64,000 nucleotides of DNA from Symbiodinium natans (taxonomy: Eukaryota > Sar > Dinophyceae > Suessiales > Symbiodiniaceae), in contig CAJNDS010002088.1 of NCBI GenBank assembly GCA_905221605.1, positions 530,001-594,000 of the forward strand, in the 5' to 3' direction. The stretch's first letter is position 1. The number at the start of each line of letters is the position of its first letter. Made by a program: the position numbers and the translations under genes. Shown piece after piece: positions 25,201 to 37,200 of this stretch. The notes beneath the pieces are model-generated. The model worked only from the letters and a program-made list of their open reading frames with translations, was not told where the DNA came from and made no database searches.

Positions 25201-28200
25201 CAAGTAGGGTATCTATTGTAAGAACCATATTAAGGGTCCTTTCACCCCACTTCTAAGTACCCATGAACCTTCAAGTAGGGCATGCTTTCAGGATTCTCTG
25301 CGTCCGGATTCTAAGAAGCTTTTGGAGTCCACAGGAAGTCTAGGGTTTCAAGGGCTTAGGGTTTAGGGTTTAGGGTTTAGGGAAGGTTCGAAACTCTGGG
25401 CCTCCAGCACCCCGGCTTTCAACACGGCCCCCGGGACGTCCGGTGGTTTTTTTGATCGTTGGGAGCTTTGAACCTTGACCCCACATAGGCATACTGTGGC
25501 GTTTGGCCCAAAAGAACAAAACCCTAAACCCGAAACCCGAAACCCCAAACCCTAAACCCTAAACCCGAAACCCTAAACTCTAAACCTTTAAGCCGTCGTC
25601 CTTCTTAAAGAGGCGTTGGGGCTTTTCCCCAGATCCCAAACCCATCTCCACCTGCCTGGAATCCAAATGGGGACCGGTTGATTTAAGGCTTAAGGGCTTA
25701 AGGGCTTAAGGGCTTAACGGCTTAAGGGCTTAAGGGCTCAACGGCTTAAGGGCTTAAGGGCTCAAGGGCTTAAGGGCTTAAGGGTTTAAGGGTTTAAAGC
25801 TTTCAGGGATTCGGGGCTTAAGGGTTTCCAAACCCCCGGGTTTCCGAGGTCCGGCGACCAGCAGAACCAAATGCAGTGCCTGGGCGTGCAGGGGTGTGTC
25901 CTAGGGTTCGGTGGTCCTTAGTAGGGATTAGAATAGGAGGCACGATAATCCCTATTAAGGACTGTTAGTATAAGGGGGAAAATTAAATTCTAAGGGAAGA
26001 CGCGACATGGAAGAGCTCCTTTGGGATGATTCTACGATCAGGGGGATTCTGTCCTGGACCCTCCGAAACTGAGCGCTTGAACTGCTCCTTCCAGGTATGG
26101 CCAGATGTATGGCGGTCCGGGACAAGGAGCTCTTGGGGGTTTAGGGTTTAGGGTTTAGGGTTTCGGGTTTTTGGTTTCGGGTTTAGGGTTTAGGGTTTAG
26201 AGGTGGGGTGTCAGGGGTTTGTTTAGGCTGAGGCATGCGGGTCACTGGCCGCCGTCTTGGTTAGCGGACGTGCAGACTTGTTCCTCCCGGTTTCAGGGTA
26301 CCCAGACAAGCCCATTTCTGGAGCCCAACCCTAAACCCTAAACCCTAAACCCTAAACCTTAAACCTTAAACCCTAACCCCCCCCCCCCCACTGCGCAGGA
26401 CAGCCGAACCAAGGACAGGGTATGGCGCCACCGTCTCAGAGGGAGGTCATGCAGCGAGAATCCTCAGCAGTTTTGACGAATCTAGGTAGGGTCTTGGGAG
26501 ATTCTGCACTTCCTCTTATTGGGGTGTACGAGGATCTTGTTCAGTAAGTTTTGTTCAGGGTTCGGAGCTTTGGCAGTCGACAGTAGGCGCCCGGGGTCCC
26601 CACAGCATGTTGACACCGCCCTGGGGCATGCCTCCTGCCTGGTTGAAGACAATGGCTGGCTGCTTCAGAGCGCAACGCTGATCCAAGGCAAGCGCAGGGC
26701 TTCCATAGAACCGTTTAGATTTTGCGAACCAAACCTGCCTTGGCCAAGGCCAAGTCCTCGTTGAACGCCAGAAGTACAATTGCACATCGCAGGACCTCAT
26801 TTACAGCTAACAACACCCCACGCAGAGAAACCTAAAGGAGGGCAAGGGATCATTCCTCTGCCTAGGCACACCTGGGGAGTTCAGCTCCAACAGCCGCTGC
26901 AGGAGGCTGTGCAGTTCATGCGGTGTCATGGCACAATTGTTGCCCACAGCTATTAGCATAAGAGTTCGAGCACGATGCCTGCTTGAGTGCGTTTGGACCC
27001 TGCTGTGAATATGACTGCGCACGCAGACATTAGTAAAGGCTCGCCCAAGTTGTTCCGCAACAGGCAACAGTGAGCTGGGGCCAGCCTGCGCTGCCACTAG
27101 CTGGTGCTGTGAACCGATGCCGCAATCTCCAGGAAGTACTCATCCAGCACAAAGGAACCTGCCAAGAGATCAGTTAAGTAGGCGCGGGATCGATCGAGCT
27201 GCAAATTGCTTTAGAATTGTACACATGTTTCTTGCTGAAAGCAGGGGCACGCTTGAAGAGGCGCGCAGTGACAAGCTGAGACTTTTGAGACCGCTGCAAC
27301 AGAAAGTGCCACTCACGCAGATCCCCGCTGCATGTTGAGGCCCCCTGCCAAAACTAGCTAGGGGCGCGGGATCTAAGGGAGCGAAGGCTGCCACAAATCG
27401 TCTAGCCACCCTTCTCTTAAAAGGTGTGAGGTGCACTCATGTCAGTACCGTTCCCTACCCGTGCCCAGGACACACACCGCAGACATCACTTTCGATGCTC
27501 GCAAAGACGATCGATGGACTGTGTAGCTACTGGTATTGCGCAAGCGTAGAAACAGCAAAAGTGTTGAGGAATCAGATGAAAGCTGCAGGTCAACAATTCC
27601 TAGACATTTTCTACACAGTGCTCACTATTGCACGAAGACTGTTTTTGTAGCACTACCACGACCCCACACATCAATCTGACCCCTCGCAAGCGACACGGTG
27701 CCACCTCTTGCCCTTGAAGGACGGTCGAAGGCAGGTGCCACAGCCAAGCACGCCCCAGCGGCAGCTGGAACATCCCAGCACAAACTTGCCACACTCACTG
27801 TAGCCAGTGCGATTGCGATCAGGCTGCAGCTTCGTCTCCACACTTGCTGCCTTGCTCTTCGCCTTCGCCCTAGCCTTTGTCTTCGGTGTCGCCTTTGCCT
27901 TTGCCTTCGCCTTTGCCTTTGGCAAAGGCTCGGCTCCTCCGTCTCCTTCGGCAAGTGTTTGCGCTTCTTGGAACCGGCTGTCTTGGAGTTGCTGCACGTA
28001 GGCTTGTCCGTGCCCTCATCCTTCTCACACGCCTTCCTGGACTTGCCCTTGTTTTTGCCCTTTTTGTTGGCCTTCTGCAGGAGCTCGCGCGTGCTTCTGG
28101 AGCGGCGTGTGCGACGAATGGAAGCGCGGAGGGACCGGCGTAGGTCGTTCTGGGCAGACAAAGAAACCAGCGGGGCCAGCGGAGCGTCACCATCCCCCTT

Positions 28201-31200
28201 GGAAGACCCGGGCTCCTGCGTTGCACCACTCAGCCCCTAAAAAAATTTAGTACACGCTGCCAAGGGGTCTACAGTCCAGCACTCCTCCTTACACATCTTC
28301 TCAGGACTCGAGAACACATCAACAACACTGGTCGGCTTGTCGGCATTGCCCATCAGCGAGTCAGTCTCGTCGGTCGGCGGGCCCATCACCAAAGTGTCCG
28401 CCTGAAGGGTCTGAGTCAAAACCTCAAATTGGTTTTGGGATAGGATCTATACGGCCCCTATAGGGTTTAGGATTACAGGGTTTAATTGGGGTCGACATAA
28501 GGGTTTTATAGGGCTTCGGGCCAACCAGCTCTACAGACGCTATATTGCTTATATGAACCCGGGAGTCCTGATCTGGAGGATGCTTCCAAGCAGGATCCGC
28601 ATCTCCGAAGAGCTGCCTCTTGCACGTAGGTGGCGGTTCATCGCCTGCGCCTGTTGTGATGAAGCTAGGGATGGCTGCTGAAGAATTCTACGTAGATGGT
28701 CTCAACTTTTTTCAGCGTGTGCCAGAATGTTTGAAGAAAACTCACTCAGGCCTGTAGGTTCCTTTGCCCGTCGCTCTGGGGATCCCATCAGGAGTAACAT
28801 GGCATCGTGATGAGCCGTTGCGACATCCTTCTGCTCCCCATCCTCATAGAGCGAGATTTGATTCATCAAGTCGGCCAATTCGTCCTCCTTGTTCGTCGTC
28901 AGGATCCCAGGGCCTGCGTAGGAAGCAGGCATCTCCAAAGCCTCCTTGGAAGCACCGCCAAGAACTGCCGCGCTGGGCAAGCTTGCGAGAGAGGTCTTGG
29001 ACCTGCAGCGCTGCAACGGGTGTGGAAGCTGCGAATCCTTCTCGGGCTCCCCCTCCTCATCAGACAAGCCCACGCCAGCAACCTTCTTGGCAGGCGCGGC
29101 CGATTCGGAAGCCACCGCAGGAGACTCCTGCTCCTTCTCCTCCTCCTCCTCCGACTCTTAGTGCATGTGCTCCCCATTCTCTGAAACACATGCGTCCTTC
29201 TCATGCTCGAGATCTGATTCTTCTTCCCCTTCGTCATCGTTGTCATCACCGTTCGTGCTTCGCAATTCCTTGATCAGCTGAAACAGCCGTCGAACTCCGG
29301 CCGCCTGGGCAAAGGAAACCGCTACCCAACTTAAGCGAACACACGGAAACATCACACAGGGGAAGCAGGCCACTATTATATCTTCAAGAGACGCGGGGTG
29401 TTTGCTCGCGCTGCTCTGCGTCTTTCTGACGCCTCAACGCGAAGCTGCACAGCCGGCGGAGGTCCCAGGCATCGAGGTAATATTGCCTGGCACCGAGGTG
29501 GGGAATACAGCCGGACTCTTCGTACAGCTGCGTCACCTCAATGCGGTCACGAGAATGGGCGCTGTAATCATGTCCTAAGCGGGAGGAAACATGTCCTTAA
29601 TGACTCTAAATCGGCGAAGCTGCTTCACCCTCCAGCTTCCCGATAGGAACCTGCTTGCCACTTGTGACCTTGTAAAAGGAAAACATCGCCGTCAAAGCTG
29701 GTATGTTCATCTCCATTGCTGCAGTCGATGTGGGGTTCTCCTTCAGGCCATCTTCTTTCTCATCATCCTCCTGTTTCTTCGGAAAGCGAACAAAGCTTTT
29801 GGTGTTTTTCAGCCGCCTCCTGATCACCTTCTTCTTTTCCCACAACTCGTACAGCGACTTTGCCATTAGCGCATGTGATCCACCAGACCCTTTGAAGTCA
29901 GAAATGCTACAGAGATGCACAGAAAGCTCAATCACCCTGTCATGGTCCGTGCAAAGGACCCTAAAAGCTGCATGCCTCAAGTGTAGAAGTCCAAACTTTG
30001 AGTCGATTCACGGTAAGCGAGCAGGAGTCACCTCCAATAGCGAAGCGCAGGCATCGCAGGTAGACCAGGTCCTGCGAATGTGAGGGCGCGGGTGAATGTA
30101 AAGGGATTGTCAGAAACACTTTCCCCAACTACTCTATTAAATTCCTTGAAATTTCCTTGAATATCGGTCCTCAAAGATCAAGAATCCGCCAGCCATTGCC
30201 GGCGTCGCATACAAAAGCGTAGTCGTGCCCTCCTTATCCTGTCCATCCTGCACCCAAGTACCTACCCTACACCCAGAGCCTTTGCAAAGTCGATGTGCTT
30301 GTAATAAGTGGCTTTCGATCCAGCACAGCTCCTGGCCTGGTGGAGCGGACGCAGAGGTTTTCGATCAAATTAGGCTTTGGGGCTAGGGGCCAAACCAGAT
30401 AAAGATGAACTTTGCCACTGTGGCAATTATTCCTGGGCTCTGGCCATAGTATAGGATTTTAAGGGTGAACCAGGCAATTGTGACAGGATTATGATACCCT
30501 TTCGAAAGTGCAGCTTCATTAAGTGGCACTACGGCGTTCCAGGTAGGCTTTAAGAACGTAACCAGCCACAAAACCGATAAAAAACAGATCCCTAAACCCT
30601 CAACGCCTGAACCCCAAAACCCGAAACCCTAAACCTTAAACCGCTAATCCCCAAGACCCTAAACCCTAAACCCTAAACCCTAAACCCTAATCCCCAAGAC
30701 CCTAAACCCTAAACCCTAAACCCTAAACCCTGATTATGACATGGTTGCTGGGCCACCAAGACGTGTGTTTTAGGGGCTTTGGTGGGGGTGTTGAGGGTAG
30801 TATTTATGTCTAGGGTACTTAGGGTATTTAGGGTGTTTAGGGTACTTAGGGCGTTTAGGGTACTTAGATTATTTAGGGTGTTTAGCGTATTTGGGGTATT
30901 CAGGGTTTCTCCTTTAGGGTTAGGCTTTAAGAACGTAACCAGCCACAAAACCGAGAAAAAACAGATCCCTAAACCCTCAACGCCTGAACCCCAAAACCCG
31001 ACACCTAAACCCTAAACCTCTAATCCCCAAGACCCTAAACCCTAAACCTTAAACCTTAAACACTAAACCCTAAACCCTAAACCCTAAACCCCCTAATCCC
31101 CCTAATCCCCAAAACCCTGCCATGCCTGAGGCTCGCGCGCGACGTGCTCCGTACGGACGGGCTCCGTGGCCTGTACCGCCGCCCGGCGGCAGTGGAAGGG

Positions 31201-34200
31201 GCGGTAGGCTCTTAGGGTTTAATAGGGTTTAGGGTTTAGGGTTTAGGGTTTAGGGCTACAGGCCTAAACTCACGGCCTAGGCCGCCCCCATACTTAAGCC
31301 CCTCGACCTCAATGGCGCAAGCCGACCCGGGTCGTTCGTCCGCCTCGGAGGTCGGTAGCACCCTAAACCCTACGCTCTGCAGACAGCTTTTGGGTGACGG
31401 ACGGGAAGGCTCTCAAGTACTAGTGGCGGTTGAGGGTCTTGGGTTTTGGGTTGGGAGGTCTGGGGTTTAAGGTTCAGAGTGTAGGGTTTGCCTGGAAGCC
31501 CATTTGACTTAGTAAGTTTTCATCGTATCCCCTAGAAACCCCACTCTACTTCCCATAACCCAACTTATTAAACCTACTTGCTAAGTGAACAGGGCTTTGA
31601 AGTGGCATTGAGGCAAGAGAGCTGTCAGGGTTTTTGGGTTAATGTGAACTTGTTTTTGGTGGGGTTGGCACCCCCCAACATGGTACAGCCTACTAGTTTG
31701 TCCGTCTGGGGTAGGTCCTAAACCCTTAAACCCTAATTAAGCGTTTGCAGACTGGAGGGCATTTGAATCTTATCGTAAACCCTAAGCCCTGAAGTGCAAA
31801 GTTCCAAAACAGTTTGCTCTAAAGTTTTAAAGGAGGTTTAGTTTAATTCGTTTTTTGTCATCCAAAGGGATTGTTATGTATGTATATATATATATGTTCA
31901 TATATTTATATTTGTGTTCTTTTTGTTCTGTCGTATTTCTTTGTTTGATCATCATTGTTGCTCTAGGGCCAGTCTCGTTATAGGCCTTCTAGTTACGGTT
32001 CTCTGCGTGCTTTGACCGTCTGCAGTTAAGAGAACTTGCAAAGCCTCTGTAGAACCCTAAACCCTAAATCCTAAACCCTAAACCCTAAACCCGACGCCGG
32101 GCAGAGATTTTGCCGCCAAGGTGGCATGGACACGCAGCTGCTGATTGCTCCGTGCCCGTGTCTGCAGAGTCAAGGGTTTTAGGGTTTTAGGGTTCAGGGT
32201 TTAGGGTTTAGGGTTTAGGGTTGAGAGATTTTTCGGGTCTCATTATGAGGGAATGCTACTATTTGGGGGTCTATATTCGGGTTGAGAGTTTAGGTCATAG
32301 GGTTTAGGGTTTCGGTTTAAGCCGCGGCCTGAGTTTTGTTAAGCCGCCATGAAAGTAGCGTTGGAAGTCTTCTATAGAGTCTTTCCAAGGTACACCGTCA
32401 TCTACTATTGCTGCTTGGCCTTCTATTCCAGGGCCACAGGGCTCATCTCGCCACCAGAGTGTGCTTGCGTGCCCCCTAAACAAACTCTCCTCTCTCAGCA
32501 GAACACCCACAGCCCCAAAGCTTTCCGAATGGTTTCGAGTAAGTTTGCGGGCAAGTTTGGGAGCCTTGGGGGACTAGGGTCTAGGGTTTAGGGTTTAGGT
32601 TAGAAACTTAAACCATAGAGAGGATTCTTATTCTGATTGAAGGCATATTCCTTAATGTATTGGGCTCTGGGGGAGAACCGTAAACCCTAGAACCTTAAGC
32701 CACATGTGTTTGTTGTCCAGGAGCCTTTTATGGGTTTTAGGGGTTAGACTGCTGTAAATTGTGGAGGGGTCTTGAGGCATTTTGCTTAGTATTCTGACCC
32801 TGCTCTACGGACTCGAACCCTCACCCTCACCGATACGCAACTACATGGCATAGATGTTTTTCAAAATGCTCTCAGACGGGTTGTGAAAGTCAAGGTTTCT
32901 TACTACTCCAGGGACAGGAACCGGGAGGTTTGGGATAAAGCCGAGTTCCCCATCAAGCCTTCCCAGATCCTCTCAAGGGTATGTTGCAAGAAGTTATGTT
33001 TGGCCCCGAACTTGGACCACTCCTACCCCCATGTGTACTTGGGGGATCACAGTAGGGCTATATAGTAAGTAGGGTCACAAGTACTGTACCCTAATAAGGG
33101 TCATTGCCTAGACCTCTGGGAGGATCCAGAAAGTAGAGCCCCCCAATAGTACCCTATACTACTATTGGGTCATTCTTACCCCCCTAAACCCTAAACCCTA
33201 AACCCTAAACCCTAAACCCTAAACCCGAAACCCTAAACCTTAAACCCTAAACCCTAAACCCTAAACCCTAAACCCTAAACCCTAAACCTTAACCCCCTTT
33301 CAGGGGATCTACTTCTCGCATCCCCCCACAATTTCTGGGGCAAGTCAAGGCCTCTATGACGAGCTCCTCCGGCTCCAGCAGGCTGCGGTTTAGGGTTTAG
33401 GGCTTAGGGCTTAGGGTTTAGGGTTTAGGATTGAGGGTTTAGGGGTTTAGGGGTTTAAGGGTTTAGGGGTTTAGGGGTTTAGGGGTTTAGGGGTTTGGGG
33501 GTCTGGGGGTCTAGGGGTTTAGGGGTTTAGGGGTTTAGGGGTTTAGGGTTTAGGGTTTAAGGTTTAGGGCCTTAAGGGTTTGAGGCTTAGGGCTTTGGGG
33601 CTTTAGGGCTTAGGGTTTAGGGTTTGAGGGCTGAGGGTTGCAGAATCAGGATAGGGGTCAGGGATTTGCAGGGTTCATGAATCATGGGGTTCAACGTTGT
33701 TGTACCCTTGGGTTTTGCGGACCCTTTTTAGAGATCCTCTAAGGGAATATAGGAGTATATTAAGGGGAACCTCTAGGGGGTACAACCTTAGGGACACGAG
33801 TATGACTCCCTTGAATAAATTTGGTTTGTTGGGGGTGCTTGAGCTTGGGCGGGGAAGGGGGTGAAGGGGGTGTGGGGAGGATGACATCTGCCCCCGATGC
33901 CCCTTGAAGTTGAAGTTGAGAAACCCTAAACCCTAAGCCCTACACCCTAAACCCTAAGCCCTAAAACCTAAACCCTAGACCCTAAACCACACTACACCAG
34001 GATCACCCGTTGGCACCACTCAGCGCGGCTGTGGTGGCACGCACCTTGGAGGCCGCCGAAAACCGCCTCAAACAACCATACACTGGTTTAGGGTTTAGGG
34101 TTCAGGGTTCGGGGTTGAGGGTGTAGGGTTTTGGGGTTTAGGGTTTAGGGCTAGGGTTTAGGGGTTCAGCTGGTTTAGGGTGAGATGATGGGATGTTCCC

Positions 34201-37200
34201 GCTTATACTAGCAGCTCCTTTCTAAGGAGCATAGAGGAGCACCATAATCCCTAGTAAGGGCTGTTAGTAGAAGGAGGAACATCCCGAACCATACACCAGC
34301 GCCATAAAGTACGAGGCCCTGCAGATCTGAACCTTGAAGACCAAGAAGGGTTTAGGGTTTAGGGTTTGGGGTTTAGGGTTTAGGGTTTAGGGTTTAGGGT
34401 TTAGGGTTTAGGGTTAAAGCCTTAAGCCCTGAACCCTGAACTCGAAACCCTGAAGCCCTCAAACCCTGAAGCCCCTAGCCCGAAACCTAAAGTTCCTACA
34501 CCCTAGGCCCCAAACTTCCTAAACCCTAAACTTCCTAAAACCTAAACCCTAAACCCTAAGCCCTAAACTTCCTAAACCCTAAACTTCCTAAAGCCTCAAC
34601 CCTAAAGCCTGAACTTCCTAAACCCCAAGCCCTCAAGGCGCCTACTTCCAGGTCACCCTGCGAATGCCACTGGAGCTGCTGCGGACGCAGCTGCAGGCTG
34701 CTGAAGGCCCCCGATCTCTGCAGATTGAGAGGTTGAAGCCTCTTAAGGTGTAGGATCCCTAAACTTCCTAAACTTCCTAAACACGTCCTAAACACTTCCT
34801 AAACACTTCCTAAACACTTCCTAAACCCTCAACTTGGGCTTGAATCTTTGTGGTTGAGGCTGTTGGGGTGAGAGCTGCTGTGAAGGGGTCTAATTAGGGG
34901 TTTGGAGCTGCAGGGGTTGCGGGCTTAACTGGGGGGGGCGGCGGGGGGTGAGGGGGATGAGTCTAGTTACGATACTTTGTCGTCCTGCTTGTTTTGGGGG
35001 CGCCTGCAACCCTAAACCCTAAACCCTAAACCCTAAACCCTAAACCCTAAACCCTAAACCCTAAACCGAGAGTTTAAAAAGAGAGAGGCCCCATTACCAT
35101 TTTAAATACTATAGTTCAGGGACTTGGAACCAAATTTAGGATCTTATAACCCAATTTAGGCCCTTACAATAGGCCGGCCTTACAACCACATATTACTTGG
35201 GGCTAATTTGTCAAAAAGTCCCCACTCTACACCTAAAGCCTAATGCCCTTTTCCAACCCTAAACCCTAAACCCTTTAGCCCTAAACCCCCTAAACCCTAA
35301 ACCCTAAACCCTAAACCCTAAACCCTAAACCCTAAACCCTAAACCCTAAACCCTAAACCCTAAACCCTAAACCCTAAACCCTAAAGCTAAGGTCAGCTTA
35401 GCCTGCGCAGCCTCCTGCAGCAGCACCGACATCAGCCTCTGAGCTCCTGGGCCCGCGAGCCCCACAAACTCCAATACCCCTTAATGCTTAGGGTTTAGGG
35501 ATGTTCTGGGGGCTTCAGGGCCCAGGGTTCGGAATGTTAGAATTCTTAGGGTTTTTAGGGCTGCTGGGGGTTTAGGATTTTAGGGGGCTTAGGCTTTTTC
35601 GGGTTTAGGATCTAGGGGTTTTAGGGGTTTAGAGTTTTTCGGGTTTTAGGATCCAGGGGTTTTAGGGGTTTAGAGTTTTAGGGTTAAGGGTTTGAGAGTT
35701 CAGCAGTTTTCACAGACGTATATTATATGTATGCTTATAGACACACCAGGTAACCTCCTAAGGCCAACCTCACCATATAACCGGCCAAGTACATGCGTTG
35801 TGACGCTGAAAGCTGAGGCGGAACGCGAGAGGTTTCCAAACGAAGTGCTTCGGATACATGCCGATACTCACATGCGATACTGCATCAATAGAATTGCAAA
35901 TCTAAACCAGGACCTCACTCCCACACAACATCAAATCACCACCCGAAGACCGTCAAGTACGCCCTTCAGGGAAGCAGACACACCACCAAGGTGATATCGA
36001 CATCCAGGAATACTGCGAGGGGATAACGTTCATGTGTCCGTGGCTCTGCCATATACTTCTGTCCACTAGAGCATTCTGGCGCATGCAGAAATCGTTCCAT
36101 GCCATGTCTCTGACTGTAACTCAGCGAGACTCAACGGTATCTCAGCCTGGCAAGTGTCCATCGAAGCCCCCGGTGCGACTATATGCTGAAAAGTATGTTT
36201 CCTCTATCAGAAAAGCATAATGCAGCAGAAAACTTTAGAATTTAGCAAACAAGAATTGGAAGAGTGGCCTGGAATAAGACCGGCTACTTGGAGAAGTAGC
36301 CTGAAAAAAAAGCATTGCATTAGGCCAATAGCCCTAAACCCTAAACACTAAACCCTAAACCCTAAACCCTAAACCCTAAACCCTAAGCCCTAAGCCCTAA
36401 GCCCTAAGCCCTTTCTTAAGCAAACAGTAGCTTAGTGTGAGAGCGTCTGCTAAGGCTCCTGGATGCAGGGCTATTCGCCTACGCTGCTTAGAGACGTGCC
36501 GTTTAGCGCGCTCTACTGGATGCTCGGCCACGGTGTGTTTAGGGTTTAGGGTTTGGGGTTTAGGGTTTAGGGTTTAGAGTTTGGGGTTTAGAGTCTGGGG
36601 TTGCTGTGTTCTGGGTTAGGAGCATGGGAGGGAAGGGTGAAAGTTGGCACGCTCTGCTGCCATTGTTGTTTGAGAATCGGGCTGTTCATACCCTAAACCC
36701 TACACCCTAGACCCTAAACCCTAAACCCTAAACCCTAAACCCTAAACCCTGCAGCGCCGTGCATCTCCACTGTTCTTTCAGAGTACTGGCCAAGGCTGGC
36801 GTACGAGTCGATCAAGAAGGAGGTACCGCCCCCTTCCAGGACATTTCATCATCGGCCCAAGGGTTTGGGGTTTAGGGTTTAGGGTTTAGGGTTTAGGGTT
36901 TAGGGCTTTCCGGGTTGTTTAGCCCTAATCCACAAGGTCTAGTCTTAGCAGAATGTCCGTACGGGCTCAAGGCTTTCACGTGTGTAGGGCTGAGGGCTTT
37001 AGGGCTCATGTTGGTGAGGGCTTATTTCTACTGTATGGCTTAGGAGTTATAATATGATTGAGGGCTTCGGTTTACAGTAGGGCTCCTGGGCCGCTTTGGA
37101 TAAGGGCTCACAGGCTTGATAACGGCTTACGGCTTAGGATGATTTCTGCGGTGCATCTCTCTGAGTGCAGGTTCACAGAAACTAGGATCCGGTGTAGGCC

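Larger units (their letters stand above)
16077..30543. mobile_element. 14.5-kb TA-flanked insertion with terminal inverted repeats and gene cargo
   Basis: The left end reads CCTGGAAAGCC and the right end, reversed, reads CCTGGAACGCC. About 10 bases further in, CTTAATCAAG pairs with CTTAATGAAG. The block is bounded by TA on both sides (16075-16076 and 30544-30545). The paralogous sequence at 30911-30930 shows the same flanks joined with a single TA (AGGGT-TA-GGCTTT), i.e. an empty site. Content differs from its surroundings: larger exons, mostly minus strand, introns as short as about 36-54 nt, and TTTATAGGG rather than TTTAGGG repeats. Genes inside are listed separately. TA duplication suggests cut-and-paste transposition. 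Its class is not recognised, and a large duplicated genomic segment mobilised by its ends is an alternative. Confidence 0.65.

Noticed and set aside
30709-31015. Leu/Asn/Thr-rich frames (TLNTLNTLS and FRVFRVLRA)
   Set aside because: Direct translation of the degenerate TTTAGGGTR minisatellite in unit B.
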